DNA from: Spirochaetae bacterium HGW-Spirochaetae-9 | GTDB taxonomy: Bacteria; Spirochaetota; Spirochaetia; Treponematales; Rectinemataceae | Length of the DNA: 5,036 nt | Assembly (NCBI GenBank): GCA_002839205.1 | Contig: PGXP01000146.1 | Location: 1 to 5,036, forward strand | Direction of reading: 5' to 3' | Shown here: in pieces, positions 4,595-5,036 of the stretch | How the letters are laid out: the number at the start of each line of letters is the position of its first letter | Position numbering within the stretch: position 1 is the first letter of the stretch | Program-made: the position numbers and the translations under genes | Notes under the pieces: generated by a model | Databases searched by the model: none | Told to the model about the DNA's origin: nothing | Seen by the model: only the letters and a program-made list of their open reading frames with translations

Positions 4595-5036
4595 TCAGCT
4601 CAGGAAGGAATCGAGGACGAGATCTGCCGCGCCGCGGAGGGCGAATTGCAGGTTATACGCCCTGCCGAGCACTCGGGGTTGTATCACATCGAAGCTCGAA
4701 GCTTCGCGGGTGAGCTTTTCCATCGTGCGACGGGCCAGTTCCGTGGCGATCGCCTCCGAATTGGCGATAAGAAGAAAGGAAGCGGGGCGGAAAAGGCGGC
4801 TTGCCGTCTGGAGGGCTCCCGAAATATAGCCGGCGGCGGCTTGAAGCGCGGTGTCGGAAGAAGGATTCTTGGGATCCAGACCTTCGAAGAGCCAGTTGCC
4901 CCGGCGCAGGTTCTCGCTGTCCATCGAGGTGATGAAGGCTTCCAGGCATCCCCTGGCGCCGCAGACGCAGAGCGGCCCCTCATAATCGATGCAGATATGG
5001 CCCATCTCTATCGTTGTACCCCGGGGGCTCAGGAAA
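4595..5036 (-). CDS. ROK-family protein, transcriptional repressor or sugar kinase (partial, N-terminus beyond window)
   Basis: The frame is open from the right edge and ends at TGA 4597-4595, giving 146 visible residues, the C-terminal part of a ROK protein. Seen: GTTIEMGHICIDYEGPLC (visible residues 6-23) continuing into CVCGARGCLE (23-32). This is the ROK zinc site, with H13, C23, C25 and C30 as probable ligands, and the GH and CxCGxxGCxE pattern is diagnostic. An ATG at 5005 is internal, because ROK-like sequence continues upstream of it. The rest is mainly helical (SDTALQAAAGYISGALQTAS; RTMEKLTREASSFDV), as in the ROK C-terminal lobe. A DNA-binding helix-turn-helix, which would separate a repressor (NagC/Mlc/XylR type) from a sugar kinase, would lie outside the window. 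Its position directly upstream of a catabolic operon, with a dyad in the gap, favours a regulator; this is inference. Confidence 0.85.
   Translation of the reverse strand, partial: FLSPRGTTIEMGHICIDYEGPLCVCGARGCLEAFITSMDSENLRRGNWLFEGLDPKNPSSDTALQAAAGYISGALQTASRLFRPASFLLIANSEAIATELARRTMEKLTREASSFDVIQPRVLGRAYNLQFALRGAADLVLDSFLS

Noticed and set aside
1..5036. CRISPR arrays, tRNA or rRNA genes, insertion sequences
   Set aside because: No spaced repeats, tRNA-like cloverleaf, rRNA sequence, transposase motif or terminal inverted repeats were seen; coding density is nearly complete.

Overview
This window carries most of what looks like an operon for breaking down sulfoquinovose (SQ, 6-deoxy-6-sulfoglucose, the headgroup sugar of plant and cyanobacterial sulfolipid) by the transketolase branch of sulfoglycolysis (sulfo-TK). 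All real genes lie on the minus strand, so transcription runs from right to left. The DNA is GC-rich (about 60% by eye), tightly packed, uses ordinary bacterial Shine-Dalgarno sites, and has an AT-rich control region. It is bacterial. The pathway and the split transketolase fit an anaerobic or fermentative bacterium, but the phylum cannot be read from this sequence.

Layout in transcription order: (1) the 3' part of a ROK-family gene, repressor or sugar kinase (5036-4595, running off the right edge); (2) a 97-bp AT-rich intergenic region with a candidate promoter and an imperfect 23-bp dyad (4594-4498); (3) an L-fucose/arabinose-isomerase-like protein, proposed SQ isomerase (4497-3181); (4) the transketolase N-terminal (TPP-binding) subunit (3144-2275); (5) the transketolase C-terminal subunit (2263-1301); (6) an RpiB/LacAB-family isomerase (1304-831), overlapping the previous gene by ATGA; (7) the first 278 codons of a CoA-acylating aldehyde dehydrogenase (834 to beyond the left edge), again with an ATGA overlap.

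Proposed pathway: SQ is isomerised to sulfofructose. The two-subunit transketolase moves a C2 unit to glyceraldehyde-3-phosphate, giving xylulose-5-phosphate and 4-deoxy-4-sulfoerythrose. The RpiB-like enzyme converts that aldose to 4-deoxy-4-sulfoerythrulose. The same transketolase acts again, giving a second xylulose-5-phosphate and sulfoacetaldehyde. The acylating dehydrogenase then makes sulfoacetyl-CoA. This last step points to the sulfoacetate-forming variant of sulfo-TK rather than the isethionate-forming one, and predicts an ADP-forming acyl-CoA ligase (SqwKL-like) and a sulfonate exporter beyond the left edge. No sugar kinase is seen inside the operon, as expected for a route working on unphosphorylated sulfosugars.

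The function rests on the gene combination and on active-site residues aligned by eye to E. coli RpiB, TktA and AdhE/EutE-type enzymes. In particular, the RpiB-like protein has lost the ring-opening histidine and most phosphate-binding residues of ribose-5-phosphate isomerase. No database search was run. The large plus-strand open frames are antisense shadows of these genes.
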